A DNA stretch of 64,000 nucleotides, from the NCBI GenBank assembly GCA_964030785.1, contig OZ034968.1, forward strand, positions 26,685,186 through 26,749,185. The letters run 5' to 3'. The DNA is from Siderastrea siderea (taxonomy: Eukaryota > Cnidaria > Anthozoa > Scleractinia > Rhizangiidae). Shown piece by piece: positions 48,062 to 60,975 of the stretch (positions are counted from its first letter, which is position 1; each line of letters begins with the position of its first letter). The notes under the pieces were generated by a model. It was given only the letters and a program-made list of their open reading frames with translations. It was not told the origin of the DNA and made no database searches. The position numbers were made by a program, and so were the translations under genes.

Positions 48062-49003
48062 ATGTCTGTTGAACTGTATCCCAACCCTCCAGATGAGCGC
48101 ACCAAAAGAGCTGTCATTGCTCTACAATTCTTCTACGGCGTGTTTTTCATTATTGGGATCATGGAAAATGTTCTGGTGTTTCGCGAAATCAGGAAGACCA
48201 AAACACAACGCAAATTTTCAGCAAACCAACTATTACTCCTGCACCTAACGGTAGCAGACATTTTGATTTTGATGACGTTGACTCCGGCCATCTTCTACGT
48301 AGATGCTGACGCTAAATACACGTCATTTGTTGCATGTCACGTGTTACTTCCCATGGTAACATTTTATCCCTACCTGCGCGTGTTCACGCAAGTCATCATC
48401 GCCCTTGAAAGAAGGCGCGCAATTGTGACTCCACTGAAGCCTCGCTTTACAAGAGCTACAATTGTGAGTATGTTGAGCCTGTGCTGGCTGCTGTCAGCGG
48501 TGTTCACAGTCCCTGCCGCGTGGGCTACCTCGTTAGGTCCCCAGTCCTGCGGGCACGGAAAACCCGATCACCTGCGTAAAGGTGTTTATTACACCCTGAA
48601 AATGATCTTGCTGTTCTTTTTACCACTGATAATCATATCAATGTGTTACATCCAAGCTGGTTTGGCTCTGCGAAGATCTCGACACAGATTAGCTTCACAA
48701 ATGAAAAGAAACGCATTTCAGCACGAAGCAAGTCGCCTGAAGAATATTCGCGTGTGTAAAGCGTTTGCTAGCATGATTTTTGTGTTCGTTGTTTGCACCG
48801 CCCCCTTAAATGCGATTTGCTTTTGGTTGGAGTACGGAAGCGGCCGCCATCACACGCTTGAAAATCGAGCGATGTATTGCTTTTTAGCCAACTTTCCAGT
48901 GTTGTTTATGAGCTTTGTTGATCCTTTGATTTACGGAACGTGCTGCCTTCGTTGCTCTCTATGGAAGAAAGTATGTGACAAGCTTGTGAGCTGGAAAAAG
49001 TAA
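48062..49003 (+). CDS. Class A (rhodopsin-like) G-protein-coupled receptor, orphan
   Basis: Intronless 313-residue reading frame with seven membrane segments: about 17-41, 56-79, 92-114, 133-155, 178-200, 236-258 and 270-293. Family marks: E35-N36 in TM1 (normally G-N), LTVAD in TM2 (62-66), ERR at 116-118 at the TM3 end (DRY position), W142 in TM4, CTAP at 245-248 in TM6 (C-W-x-P without the Trp), and DPLIY at 287-291 (N-P-x-x-Y position). C92 and C163 can form the usual disulphide. The N-terminus is short with no signal peptide. TM5 keeps only the run of prolines/aromatics LLFFLPLI. Single-exon receptors of this type are expanded in cnidarians. The ligand is unknown; peptide- or amine-type cannot be decided from sequence. 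The start is the first ATG, near the acceptor at 48032. Confidence 0.93.
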   Translation: MSVELYPNPPDERTKRAVIALQFFYGVFFIIGIMENVLVFREIRKTKTQRKFSANQLLLLHLTVADILILMTLTPAIFYVDADAKYTSFVACHVLLPMVTFYPYLRVFTQVIIALERRRAIVTPLKPRFTRATIVSMLSLCWLLSAVFTVPAAWATSLGPQSCGHGKPDHLRKGVYYTLKMILLFFLPLIIISMCYIQAGLALRRSRHRLASQMKRNAFQHEASRLKNIRVCKAFASMIFVFVVCTAPLNAICFWLEYGSGRHHTLENRAMYCFLANFPVLFMSFVDPLIYGTCCLRCSLWKKVCDKLVSWKK

Positions 49004-49778
49004 TTTGTGATCACAACTTCCTGTAAACACTGACGGCTTTCCTTCAATGCCCTGAAGGCATCATAACAACCCACACTTATGCTGAAAATAACGCTTTGAC
49101 AAGAGAAACTAAAACCTGAGCTAGCGTTTAGTCCCGCAGAATTATTGTAACATGCGTGTAACTACTGCTGATAGGCTGACGGCCATTCCATCATTGTAAA
49201 TAGGCTTTATATTTTAAGATGTGTAGTAGGCACTATGCGCTGATAGGCACTCGCTAAGAAGACACTATCGCGTGACGTGATCGATTTCGACCAAAGGGAG
49301 CACGCCAAAGTTTAACGTTGTCAGTATAAACTGCAATAGAGTCCTTCGGATCGGACTGCAAGCACGAGATTAGTAAGGGTACGACTTTCCAAGCTAATGT
49401 CATTCCCAGAGCCCTCGCTCCCCCATGTTGCTGACCATTAGAGCTCGTTCGTAGGGTAAAGTAGTTTGGTATTTGGATGTATTTGTAAGCCAACACAAAT
49501 GATCTGTTCGGATTCCTTTGTTCAAAATTTAAGGAGCGATCTTATTCGAATTCCCGAATGCCTTGTGAGCTGCTTGTGACTTGCCGAAAATGCTAGCTGA
49601 CCTTATTTTGCGTTCTAAATGCATTTATTTTTAAAAACTGACTGAAATGCGGAGAAAGCTTTATTACGAACGATCACGAAACAACACATGGACAACATAA
49701 ACTTAAAACGTAAAACTTTTTGGCTATTTACTGTCAAAACTATATAATTTTATATTTTGTTTATTTTATAGAGGGCCA
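49004..49778. other. GPCR downstream region, nothing recognised
   Basis: No coding region, repeat or RNA gene is evident. Confidence 0.5.
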
Positions 49779-50045
49779 CAGGGTCATCACAGACTCGTAT
49801 CAAGTCGCTATTTATGAGTCTGGGGAAAGGAAGAGAAGATTGGATTCTATTGAGGCGCGCGGGGTGACATGGGAAGGAGCGAAAGAAAAAGAGCGACGTC
49901 GCTATTTTTCCTTCACCCCGCCTTCCCATGTCACCCCGCCCGCCTCAATAGAACCTTCCCCCCAGACTCCAATAGAACCTTTCCCCCCCAGACTCCTTGC
50001 CCAGACTCATTAATAGCGACTGGGTACGAGTCTGGGGTCATCAGT
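49779..50045. mobile_element. Fold-back element
   Basis: Almost the whole 267 bp is one imperfect palindrome: ends GGTCATCACAGACTCGTA and the inverse of GTACGAGTCTGGGGTCATCA, then AGTCGCTATT, and an inner pair GGGGTGACATGGGAAGG / CCTTCCCATGTCACCCC around GACGTCGC. Confidence 0.8.
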
Positions 50046-50595
50046 GTTCACCACTGTCACGTGTTACCCTCTAAAAATAAAGTCTTTTAATTTGATTTGA
50101 TTTGAAAGTAGTGATCGAGCTCCATACAACTCCTGAGCTTTGGCCACTGAAGTGGTCTGTTCGTGAACCTGGGCGCCCTCTACCCATGTCACAGATCTGG
50201 AGAAGAAAAAGAGCCCATGGATCGTTGGAAACGGAAAGCCACTGAGCCGTTTCGTTGGCACGTAAGGGAGGCTTGGTAGGAAAACTTAACTGTGCATGCA
50301 TTCGTCGCACTCAGAATAAAGTCGAATGAATTTATTGAGGCAATGGATCAGATCCATGACAGTATTTCTTTTGAGAGCCTTGTTGTAAATAGACTCCATG
50401 CCTTACGAGCTCTGTCTTGCAGTTCGAAAGATTACCGAGGTCAGTGAGGCCTATCACAGGAAGCCCAAGCGTAATATAAGAGTTGCTATGGAAAATCGAA
50501 CTGAGAAATCCTATTAATAAATAAATAAGCTTTAGAAGGTAAAACTCTTGAAAATAGAAGACGAAATGTTACCTGGCGTTGTTTCCGTCTTTCTG

Positions 50596-50700
50596 TGAAG
50601 GTTTAGCGCCATTGGAGGAATTTTTGACCGTCTACCTTAACAGTGTATAAACTGCTACGGGTAGACGACCAAAAACCTCTCCATCGGCGCTAAAACTTCA
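50596..50700. repeat. 105-bp hairpin element
   Basis: The left arm TGAAGGTTTAGCGCCATTGG and right arm, inverted, TGAAGTTTTAGCGCCGATGG match over about 40 bp with few changes; the loop is about 25 bases. Confidence 0.75.
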
Positions 50701-51927
50701 AAAAAGGACAAAATACAAGACAAAGTTACATTTTATCTACTTTATTAAGCTTTACTTTTTAAAGCTTATTTATTTGTTGATGGGAATTCCCAGTTCGATT
50801 TCCATACAAACTCTTATCTTACGCTTGGGTTCCCTGTGGTTCTATGGGAATAAGATCACCGAAGAAAGACAAAAAGAAGAAGAAAAGGCAAAGTTAAACG
50901 GTAGACTCAGTAAAGCTGGTTCAGGCGCCTGGAAGTGTAACTTACTGAATATAGGGGCACCTTTGTCTATATCACAAAACTTGCAAGTGATAAAGCGTCA
51001 CTGCCATAAGATACAGCAACACTAACAGTCATTTGGGAATGTGATGTTCTCATTGAACTACGTTTTCAAAAGTTCAACGGACTAAACGAATGAATCTGAC
51101 AAAGTGCAAACACTTTAATTGATAACTCATATAAACAGACCTAATACATTTTGTTGTACCATAATGTGCTATTGTATTCCTTGAATTTACTAATTCTACT
51201 GAATGTATTTATTATCAATTTACAATTTTCCCGCTTCGTGGGAGAAAATAAAACACTGTTGCATTACATAAACCACGGCTATTATTCTTCCACTGTGAAC
51301 AATAAAATTGAAAAAAAAATCATCTGAAACTATCAGATAACGTCATTGCTTTAGGGACTTTACCTCAGATAAGAACCTGTGAAACTCCGGATGACTTAAA
51401 AAAGTAAACAAAACATAAACAATACACAATGTAGCGTTCAGCAAAACTATAGCTTCCATTACAAAGAACCTCTAGTCAGGTCCTTCACACCGAGGTAAAT
51501 CTACGATTTTCATATCGCCTATCAATTTAACTGAAACGTTCAGGAGATGTCGTACGTGTGATACAAAATAAATATCGTTTGCACTCGATGGGGTTCTGGA
51601 AAAAAAGACTGAAATTTCACAGACATATTTTTTGAGAGGCACTGCTGCCAGATCTGGCAAGTGGTTCTGACGGTTTCACCACGATTCTAAATTTATTTTA
51701 ACAAATGCGAGGCAATTTCCACAACTGCGTGCAGCTTCCCGCAAGAATGCTTCTCACAGTAGAACAGGGAGTTAACGAAGCCCCAACAGGAACGCAGCCG
51801 CAGCACCGAACAACACTGTTCGCCATTTCCCTTTTTCATCCTCCAAAGACAGATTTATTTCCGCTGCTTGGAACATCCAGCTTATTCCAGATCGATTCGG
51901 GGTCTCTTCCCAGAGCAAAGACTTTCG
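50701..51927. other. Intergenic between GPCR and MTFMT
   Basis: No gene recognised. TTTATT at 51692-51697 (AATAAA on the minus strand), about 230 bases past the MTFMT stop, is a candidate poly(A) signal for it. Confidence 0.5.
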
Positions 51928-54900
51928 TCATCTCTCCTTCCATGCCAAATTTTCAAAACATTTTTTTGTAGCACCCTTCAAAGTGCTGATTTGAAGGTAC
52001 GAGTTCGCAAAATCTCGAGCAGTGATCACAGTTTTGGCTTCAAACTGTAGCTCTGTGACTCCTACCCAGCCATCCTAGGTCATAATGTAACACAAGTGGT
52101 TATTATAAAAGTTGGTAACTGTCTTTGAAATAGTACTACTCATTTTGTATAGGACCTCACCAAAGCGGGAAGAAAGGCGGTTTTCCGCAAACAATTCGGA
52201 CTGCAAAAGAGCAAATGTGGTAACAGTACAGACCGTAGGAGAATACGATGAATGAATATAGAATTTATATACCTGACATCTGATGTAAAGTACATCGCGA
52301 TCTCTGTCAAATTTCACTTCTCCTGGGACTGTAGATAGCTTCTCTTCTGGAGTGACTGTGAACAAAGAGCACTCAAACAATTATTTCAAGACATAACGGT
52401 CGCCCAAACAGTGGCAAAGCTTTGCATTGTTTTGTTTGTTTGTTTTTTAGAGTAAAGTTCGAGTCTGTTTTAGTGTCTAGGTTTCTTTAGAGACCTCCAT
52501 TCAGTTTAAACAAAATAGCTTGTTTCTATTTTCCCTTTATAAAAGTTGCATTATTTCATAAAAGAAGGGAAGAAGCCGCAAACACTGCAAATGAGAACTT
52601 GACTAGAAGGGGGTATCTATGAAAAAATATCAATCTGTCATGACTCAAAAAGCATGTCACACTGTCAAACGGTCAGAAACATAAAAAGTGCAAGCATAGA
52701 ACTTACGACTAAGGAACTCCTTGTGCATGTTTATCAGCTTAACCTTTTTGCCTTCCCAGCTTGTCTGAACTCCAACCTAACAAGGGGTAACAGTCAACAC
52801 AATGACATTATAAAAATGTATATACTGACATAAAAACTGAAATCAGGAATTTGGAAAGCAAAGTACGGCTCACTCTAGGAATTGGTTAAAGAAAACCCAG
52901 TGCAGCGCCCTCCCTTCCCCCACCTGAATTTTCTAAAAAAAAAAATACATTTAACGGTATATTGGCGGTATTTTGAGATGCCGTACTTTTTACAAGTTGC
53001 GTTAATGGTACGTTCAATTTGCAGCGGACCTACATCAAGTTTTATTGAAAGGGCTGCTAAACAATTCCAAGTGATCACGTTGGAAGAAGCTACTCAATGT
53101 CAAACTTCGAAGCAAAGTTTATGACCGTTGGCGAAATTTGTGCGCTACGCTTGACGCGGTATCCGGTCATTTCGCTCCATGGTCACTTCGCTCCCCGTCA
53201 GATCGTTCTATTCAAAAAGCCATCAAGTCGACCTTTGTTGAACTTACAACCTCAACCTCTGGCACATATTCATATAAACATTTCGAGGCACAGAGAGAGT
53301 GAATTAAATTATCATGAAATTTAAAACAGTCCGTAATATTGAATATTGAGCTGATCAAGACGAACGGTACGTAACGTTTTCAAACACACTTATTCACAAC
53401 TTTTCTTGGAAACATTGTTTTTGAATAAAGTGGCCTTTCGAGGAGGAAAAGATGCGCCTTTACGCTACAATACAGTACATAAGTTTACAGACTAAGCCGT
53501 GTGTGAAGAGGTAAGGTATAGAGTTGTTAGTGAAACGCACGAGTAATTGACAATCCGTGCATTTGAAACAGAGAGCAACGGAAATTATAGCAACAAGAAA
53601 CCCGGTTTACTATGTTCTGTTACACTATACCAACAGTTACTATGATTACACTTCACACCTCCTGCGAGGAGGAGGGGGGAGGGGGGCGCTGTACTGACAC
53701 ACAAAAACAGGTGAAAGCTGGAGGTAGAAAAAACCCGGGAGACACTTGCTATGCAGGTTACCCCACATGAGAAGTGTATTATTTCCACAGCATCTGCTAG
53801 ACTGGACATATTTTGTCACGTCGTCGTCTTTCGAAACCCTCCTTTCAGTTATTTCCGTTCTTGCTGATAACACGGAAGTGACAAATCTCTGTTTAAAATA
53901 ATAAACAAGCTTAAATTAAACTTATATATCTGTAGATTGATTGATTGCAAATCTTCCTTCTTGGGCGTTTTATATCGTTTTAGCTCTTTAATGTGAACAG
54001 GGAACCTAAATGTACAAAATATTCTCAAAGTTTTCAAGACATCAATGATAACGCCGGTGTCCTAGCGGATTTGGAGCCCCCTAGAATTAGACCTTCGGTC
54101 CAACATCCGCTAGCGGATATTGAACCCCGGTGGCTCCTAATCTTCCAGCAGATTTGGACCCCCTCTCACGGACTTGGATCATCATGTAAAAATTTACGCT
54201 GTCAAGTAAATTTAAAAGAGAATCTGGCTATTTACATATTAAGCACAGAAATGATTTTTTGGCTTTCCACTCTTGCTAACAAAGCATTTCTTTTGGCTTT
54301 TAAAATACGGTAAACGGCTGAACTGCAGATTACCCTAAAACGCAGAAAATAATTTATTAAAATGCTGCCAGGCTTTAAAGCAAAAATAAAATGTATATTC
54401 CTCGTTCTAAAAACGTACCCCGAGACTGATGGCCTCGTTCTAAAAGCTTGCCGTTGCAAAAGGAAATTTTTGCCTTAATAAGGGGGGTCCAAATCCGCGA
54501 GAGGGGGTACGCTAGTGGATTTGGACCGGGGGGTCCAATCAGCAGTGACACCGATAAACGAATGGCGGGATTTAACATGTCTTACTCTGGATGAGAGAGC
54601 ATTCCACCGTCTGCGGATATACGACCAAGTGTGATATGTCCAGTCAATGTAGCCAACCTCCTTAGTTAGGCGACGAGCTACAACAGATGATACCAAGGCT
54701 GAAGGTCATTGGTACACGGAAATGATGAACTAATCCAACACTATACTTACCCCAACTTGCTTTTAACTCTGGATATTGTTTCACGGGATTTTTTCGTAAT
54801 GACTCCAAATTTCCCAGAGTGTACATCAGCTAACAATAACAAAATAAAAATATAACGGAAGCAAATGATTGATGATAAACTTTATCATGTTTAACTTCAT

Positions 54901-57900
54901 TTGCAAAGGTTACCTCAAATAGGGAACGGTTATTCAAGAGGGGAGGATGGAAAAAATCCTAATGTTAGCAGGTTCTGGTATTGGTTGTAATCTTTATTGT
55001 CTTCAGATCACATATAATCATTTTTTTATGTTGTTTGAACAAATTACCGGGTATTTGCTAGAACTTGAAAGATCCTTAAAGTTGGTACTTCCGATTTTAC
55101 CTTGAAAACCTTCCACAGCTGGCTAGGTAAAGAAGGTCCTTGGCACTCTCAAGGGAACAAAATTGAAGAAAAACCTGAACAAACATAGCTTTTATATTAT
55201 CCCCCAAGGAAACTCACCATTTTAGTACCAAGAATTGCTAGCTGATCAGAGAGCTCATCGTACATAATGTCTTCTGGCACCTAAAAAATGTTTTGCCTGA
55301 TTAGGCAATGCACACTTTCAATACAGCAAAACACACTTTTAGAAGAAAAAAGAAGTGCTCTGACTTTCAAACCTTGTACTTCTCTTGCAACAAACTCTCT
55401 CCAGCATCAAATCTAACAAAACAATATGCACACAAACCCTTGAAATGTAATGTCAATAATATCAATGTTGTGTGACACTAGGTACTTCCAGATACTTTTG
55501 GATAGTCATACCTTTAAGGATAAGCTGACAAAACGCTAGGCTACGATTGAGTAAAATATCCCTTATTTATTTATTTATTATGATTTTTTAGCCACAAAGA
55601 AACAATAACAAGCACTTATTTACAAACACTTTACAGGTAGCATGGTGGGGATTTCACACCCTCTTTGTGCTGAAATTAACCACCAGCACTCACTGGCAAG
55701 TTTTGCTTTCAATTGTGGGAAAGGGCACACCAGGCAATTGCTGGTGAATTTATTTGCCAATACCTGATATGCTAGATAGCTGTGTTTTATTTTGATTGCT
55801 TACTGTGGAGATCAGAATCACTGGTGAAGATTAGCAACTAGCAATAGCAGCAACACCTTGCAATTTTCAGCAATTGTTGCAACCAGCCTATCAAATACCT
55901 TTGTGCATCACTAGCTTTACAAATACAGAGGAGGAGGGGGCTTAACTGAACCTTTTAAAAAAGAGAAGGGATGAAGAGAAGGGTGGAGAATGGTCTTAAC
56001 AAGAATTAGGGTCTTGCAAAATGTTAGATGAATCATAAGCAGATGAATTATAAGCAATCTTGCAGATGAATTATAAGCAGCCTCGCAGTCTTGCTTTTTG
56101 ATCGAATGTTTGAGACCTGGGGTCTCGTTTTTTTCGGCCTAAAATGAATCTTGAAGTTATGATGTGCTAGCCGTTATAAGGTAACATCTTAAGTTGCCCA
56201 AAACTGATCTGAAAGTCTCAGGTTCGAAGTTTTATATGTCCTAAAAAGTTTTGGGCTTGCATTAATTATTTTAGAAAGCTCTTAAAGATTGGCCTCACAA
56301 TTTAAAAACTGAAAGTTAGAGTATCAGGCTCTCACAAGAAAGCGATTGTCTTGTGTCTCACAAAGTCTAGAAATTACCAATCGGCACCCCAAAAAGATGA
56401 GAGATTTAACTTTGTATTGCTCATGATTACCTCTCTCTGGAAACCTCGACTATGGAGACTCCTGTCTCTTTTGCTCCAGTCAATATTGCATGTGACATAG
56501 GAGCTGCTCCCTTCCACTGTGGCAGCAGAGATGGATGAATGTTGACAGCACCACTGAAGACAAATTATACATGGAACTGTCAGTGTAGACTATGAGCAGT
56601 CTCTCTTTCCACTCAGGGATAGTTGAGAAAAAGCAAACAAGTGAGCAATCATGAAAATTGCCTGCCGCGTTGTGTGATGCATGTGTAGAGCCACTTGTGT
56701 AGACTCAGAGCCAGAAAGGCTCACTGCACTGCTTGACATGTACGTCATGCAATGCAGAAAGGGAGACTGCTCGTAGTCTATGTTAGTGGGTATGTCTTCT
56801 GCCAGAGGATGTGCATGTAAAAATTGTACATGCATTATATTGTTCATCCTTGAAGTGAGAAAGAGAGGGACCACAAAACGACTGGTAATAAGAACCAAAA
56901 TACTGGTTATTACTGGCTTTACAAGGTATCAACTGAAGATTGTAAAGCCCTTAGGACAGAGCTGGAAGGAGAAGAAACTAAGTACATCAAATGGTCTTTA
57001 ACATTGTATTTTGTAATGTTCATACCATGGAAACATATCCAGGACATGATTAGGTATGAGGTAGCCAAAAGATGCAACAACTGCAATGTCAAATGGTCCT
57101 GTTGGTCTGAAAACAAGAGGGTACCAACTTTAATGTATATATTTCTGAAATGTCTGTAATTTTATCTAAATTGTTATGGAATCAGTGACAAAATTGTAAC
57201 AAAATCCCCGATGAAACTTACACCTCATGAGGTTCCCATCCTTCCTTGCCAACCCAGTAGTGAACTGGAATGTTGTGTTTTAAGGAAAACTCTCTTGCTG
57301 TGTCCAGGGCATCACCATTGGGGGATTTCTGTTCGAAAAAAAAAACAGACAAACAGAAAACAACAACAACAACAAAATTAATAGGACATGTTCAAAGTAG
57401 CATTGCAACAATCAAAATTTTAAAACTAGTGTATTAACAGTACATTTGTACTGTTAATTATACCAGTTGTGATCCATGATGATGGCAAGTTTTGGGTTTC
57501 AAAACATGGGAACTTATAACAACAGATGGACAAGTATAATTATGTTGTCTAATATATGACTGAGCACACAAACATTACTCATCTCCGCAAGCCTACCTTA
57601 TACCAGCCAACTGTCAGAACACCTGGCATATGTCTTCAAAAAAGCATGGAGCTCCAGCTTACTACAAACCATACCATACCCTGAAACCTCTCTTTGTCCA
57701 CTCCAAAGATAATACTCTTAAGGTTAAGGCTACAGGAGGACTGTGTATGCAAGCAGCGCTACATTGGTGAGATCACCATACCCCTGAATAAGAGGCTGCC
57801 AGAACACCACAAAAAACACACGTCCGCAGTCTGAGAACATCTGGACAAAACCGGCCATACCGTGCAATGGAAAAATACCACTGTCCTAAGTTAGGAGATG

Positions 57901-60900
57901 GAGCACTGCAGGAGCAAAGTGAAGGAGTCTAAGGAATCTGAACTCTGTGATCTTCATTGAAACCTGAACTCTGTGATCTTCCTAAAATATGTTAGCAGTC
58001 ATCCTGTCATGTGATTCTAAGGGGTCACGTGACAAGAAACAAGCCGCCATGTGACTATTTCTGCTGATGAAGCGCCTGCGCCTGCTTCAGGTTCTTTGTA
58101 TTTTTCAGTCTTTGTATTTTTCAGTCTTTCAGTCTGTATTTCAGTCTTTCAGTCTGTATTTTTCAGTCTTTCAGTCTTTGTATTTTTCAGTCTTTGTATT
58201 TTTCAGAAACAAGCCGCCATGTGACTATTTCTGCTGATGAAGCGCCTGCGCCTGCTTCAGGTTCTTTGTATTTTTCTTTCTTTGTGGAAACCATTCTGTG
58301 CATTATGTATTGATTTATGCTTTAAAACACATATATTTTTTAATGAGGTAGTACTTATCAAACCAAAAATACTGGAAGTGTTTATAAAAACTATAGGATA
58401 CCTTAATGACTCTTCTTCTTTCAGGAGGACAGACTACTTCAATCAGTCTAACGACAGAACCTGAAGCTCTAAAATAAAAGTTATGTAAATTACATAATTA
58501 TGTAGATTATATAATGCCCCTTCAATGAAACATTAATTCTACAAAATAATACACCCTAAAAGCATTTTATGCAGTTGTCAATTATTGTAATGACTGTCAA
58601 TCTGGATTAATGGGAAAGCAGAAGACATGGAGGAAGGGTCGTTTACTATTAAGGCCCAGACACACGGTGCAACATTGCGTGCAACATTGTGTGTATCTTG
58701 AAAGTTGCACTATGTCCACCCTTGAAACTGTTGCATGCAACTGTTGCAGAAGAAGAATCGGCTCCTACTTCTGCAACATCACGTGCAAATGTTTCACCGT
58801 GTGTCCATCATCTGCAACATTGCGTGCAACAATGTTGCGCGCAATGATGCATAGTGTGTCCGCGCCTTTACCTGTTTTGTACCTGAGTAGAGGGTCCACA
58901 ATAGGTTTGGCGGGATGCGGGATTTCACTAATTCTTGCGGCGATATTCGGGATGGGAGCTGAAAACAGGAGCGGGATGTGGGAATTTCAATTATGAGCGG
59001 GAGCGAGATTTTGTGTTTTTAAGGAGTCGGGATGTGAGAATCGCAAGGGAAAAGTAGCGGGATACGGCACTTGAACTTTTATTAGACTGCATGATTTTAC
59101 CAGGGCAGGCTGATACAAATGTATCTTTTCTGGCATAAAGTGTGTCGGCTTTCAAGTAATGAATCGGCCAAGGCAGAGTAGCCCGAATGTCAAACTAGTA
59201 TCAGTCCTTTTGTGGTGTTTTGTGTTGATTTCGGACATTTCTATTGTCGTCATTTTCATCACAAGAAAGAGGTATCAAATCACATGCCGTGTTGCATAAT
59301 TTTTCTTGGCCTTGTCTGACTTCTTGACTTTTCTGACCTTTTCCATTGCGCGTTAGTTGGAACAGCTATGGTTAGTCTAGCCAGTATGGCCACCCCGGCG
59401 GACGGTATTAAATGTAAGGACGGTCGCCAAAAATGAGGCATTTGACATCCCATTTTTTCTGCTATATATTATTAAAAGAGTGCGAGCAGGAATGCCTTTC
59501 TTCGAAAAGAACACTTCCAAGCAGAAATTTTCTGAAGGCAAGTAAAGAAAGTGAAAACTTGGAAATAAACTGTTAGGTGAGTCGAATTTTATAAAACTTT
59601 TCTATATTTCATTTACCGATCTTGTATGACCGTTCTGCCCCTAGCCTTGCATAAGGATACAACCCATTTTTATACAGCTGGGTGTAGAGAAACAACGTGG
59701 AGAACACTTTTGTGTCTAAGGGACGAACTGACCTTCAGATCAAAACCCCGAATGCGCTAACCACTACACAACTACCCCTTCTTTCAAAATTTTGGACAGA
59801 AAGAGGGTCATGTCATAAAGACTTTCAGTTGGTTGCCCTCCAAAAAAAGCAGGACCGAGAATATCATAACAAACAATCTTTGTCAATCTTTACTTTTGAC
59901 CAATACCTGGACAAGATAAGGTAAAACAGAATAACACAAACAAAACACACGTTGGGGTCATTAGTGGCGATATCGAGACCACAAAAACGTCCACCATAAA
60001 AACGTGTTTGTCTGTTATCCCTTGTTTGAAAACTTGTCTGCTATCTGTTGTATAAAAGGTACGTGATGTTTTCATCATGAATAGAGAAAACTATTTAAAA
60101 ATTTTGGCGGGATCGGGATTTCGACGTAAAGAAGGGCGGGACTGTGGGATTAACAGGAAAGAATAGGTGGGATGGCAGGATCTGAGAACCCTATTGTGGA
60201 CCCTCTGAGTAGGGAGAGTGTGGAAATATTTATAGTTTCAAAAAGGAAAAATCTAAAAGAAAAAACAAACAGACAAACAAAAAAAAAAGAGGAAGCAGCC
60301 ATCAAGCCTAGTCCTATGGACCCAGTCTTTGGACTGTCCGTCCAACCAAAGGTCCAACAAGCTATTTACATTCTTATTAAAATTACTAAGACCCTGTTAC
60401 ATGTAGTTATCCTCACTTGCCACTGAAATGACTGAAATGTCTTGGATCCAGATCCTGCCCCCTAACATACCCCCTTCCCCCCCCACTTGCTAGAGTTTTG
60501 GAGTTTTATAACTTTGCATTGTAAAGCTGAAACAAGATCCAGCTGACTCACTGTTTATCTCATGCTCGAAGGTGGCGAAATTGGAAACAAATTCGAATTC
60601 TCCGCGTCACGTAAGCAGGAAGTGTGGGTACGTGCTACATTTCCGTTTTTTTTCCGGGTATGGCAAGCCAGCAATCATAAATGCGGTAATGTTTCAGATA
60701 CGAAAAAAATGTTGACGCTCTTGAGCACTTGAAAAACCGATAATTACGAGTAGCAATTACGAGTAGAAGTGCTCAATATTTGCAAATGCTCCACTTGAGT
60801 TTGGTAGAAACCTCAAAATTGGATGAAGATGAATAGACAAGTTTGCTTACCTTTTATTTTCAATCAAAGCTTTCAACGGGTGTACCGCAAATCGATCGGT

Positions 60901-60975
60901 TCCAAAAAACAAAATTTTCCATGGAGGTTGACAAGTTCCCTTTCCAGTTGACAAAGACCTTACAAAATTTATCAT
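51928..60975 (-). CDS. MTFMT: Methionyl-tRNA formyltransferase, mitochondrial
   Basis: Twelve coding exons: 60851-60975, 58402-58447, 57222-57328, 57026-57106, 56431-56553, 55373-55412, 55218-55280, 54751-54829, 54586-54677, 52707-52776, 52273-52355, 51928-52074. They total 1056 nt (351 residues; human 389). The enzyme formylates the initiator Met-tRNA in mitochondria using 10-formyl-tetrahydrofolate. The N-terminus is basic and fits an import signal, followed by [13 protein letters not shown], the family's first strand. The formyltransferase core has [10 protein letters not shown] (about 99-108) and the catalytic NIHPSLLP with N124 and H126, then the FDAGE loop (162-166). The C-terminal tRNA-binding domain is [13 protein letters not shown] to the end, including [11 protein letters not shown]. 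Every junction is GT-AG and phase-consistent. Introns carry several MITEs and a hAT-like element. It is divergent from PIP5K1 with 413 bp between starts. Confidence 0.97.
54052..54556. mobile_element. G/C-run TIR element in MTFMT intron
   Basis: CGGTGTCCTAGCGGATTTGG at the left faces GTGGATTTGGACC and GACACCG at the right in inverse; words GGTCCAAATCCGC and CCGCTAGCGGAT recur in both ends beside C or G runs. It ends only about 30 bp from the donor of exon 54586-54677. No duplication is clear. Confidence 0.55.
56586..56780. mobile_element. MITE with TAGACT ends, about 8-bp target duplication
   Basis: Left TAGACTATGAGCAGTCTCTC and right (inverted) TAGACTACGAGCAGTCTCCC, 24 bp with two mismatches. 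The flanks TGTCAGTG and TGTTAGTG are a near-perfect 8-bp duplication. The ends resemble those of the 13931-14317 element. 195 bp, in an MTFMT intron. Confidence 0.75.
57735..57905 (+). pseudogene. Penelope-like GIY-YIG fragment, antisense in MTFMT intron 2
   Basis: Plus strand reads [30 protein letters not shown], a stop, then [18 protein letters not shown]. This is the YIG-x-T ... R-L-x-EH ... EH....GH pattern of the C-terminal GIY-YIG endonuclease of Penelope-like elements. An in-frame stop shows it is dead. Confidence 0.65.
58035..58276 (+). repeat. Direct repeat of ~70 bp separated by CAGTCTTTGTATTTTT tandem
   Basis: GAAACAAGCCGCCATGTGAC through GCTTCAGGTTCTTTGTATTT occurs at 58035 and again at 58205 (offset 170). 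The spacer is a short tandem array of TTTCAGTCTTTGTAT-type units. Confidence 0.88.
58652..58867. mobile_element. Harbinger-like MITE, TTA target duplication
   Basis: Ends AGGCCCAGACACAC and GTGTGTCCGCGCCT, flanked by TTA on both sides (58649-58651, 58868-58870). The interior repeats TGCAACATTGCGTGCAACA words in both orientations. 216 bp. Confidence 0.8.
58891..60204. mobile_element. hAT-like non-autonomous element with perfect 8-bp TSD
   Basis: Ends AGGGTCCACAATAGG and its exact inverse, flanked by CTGAGTAG on both sides (58883-58890 and 60205-60212). Subterminal parts carry repeated GGCGGGAT and GCGGGATTTC words. 1314 bp without transposase, in MTFMT intron 1. Around 59700-59770 the minus strand has a decayed tRNA-like segment (TAGTGGTTAGCGC). 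Confidence 0.85.
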
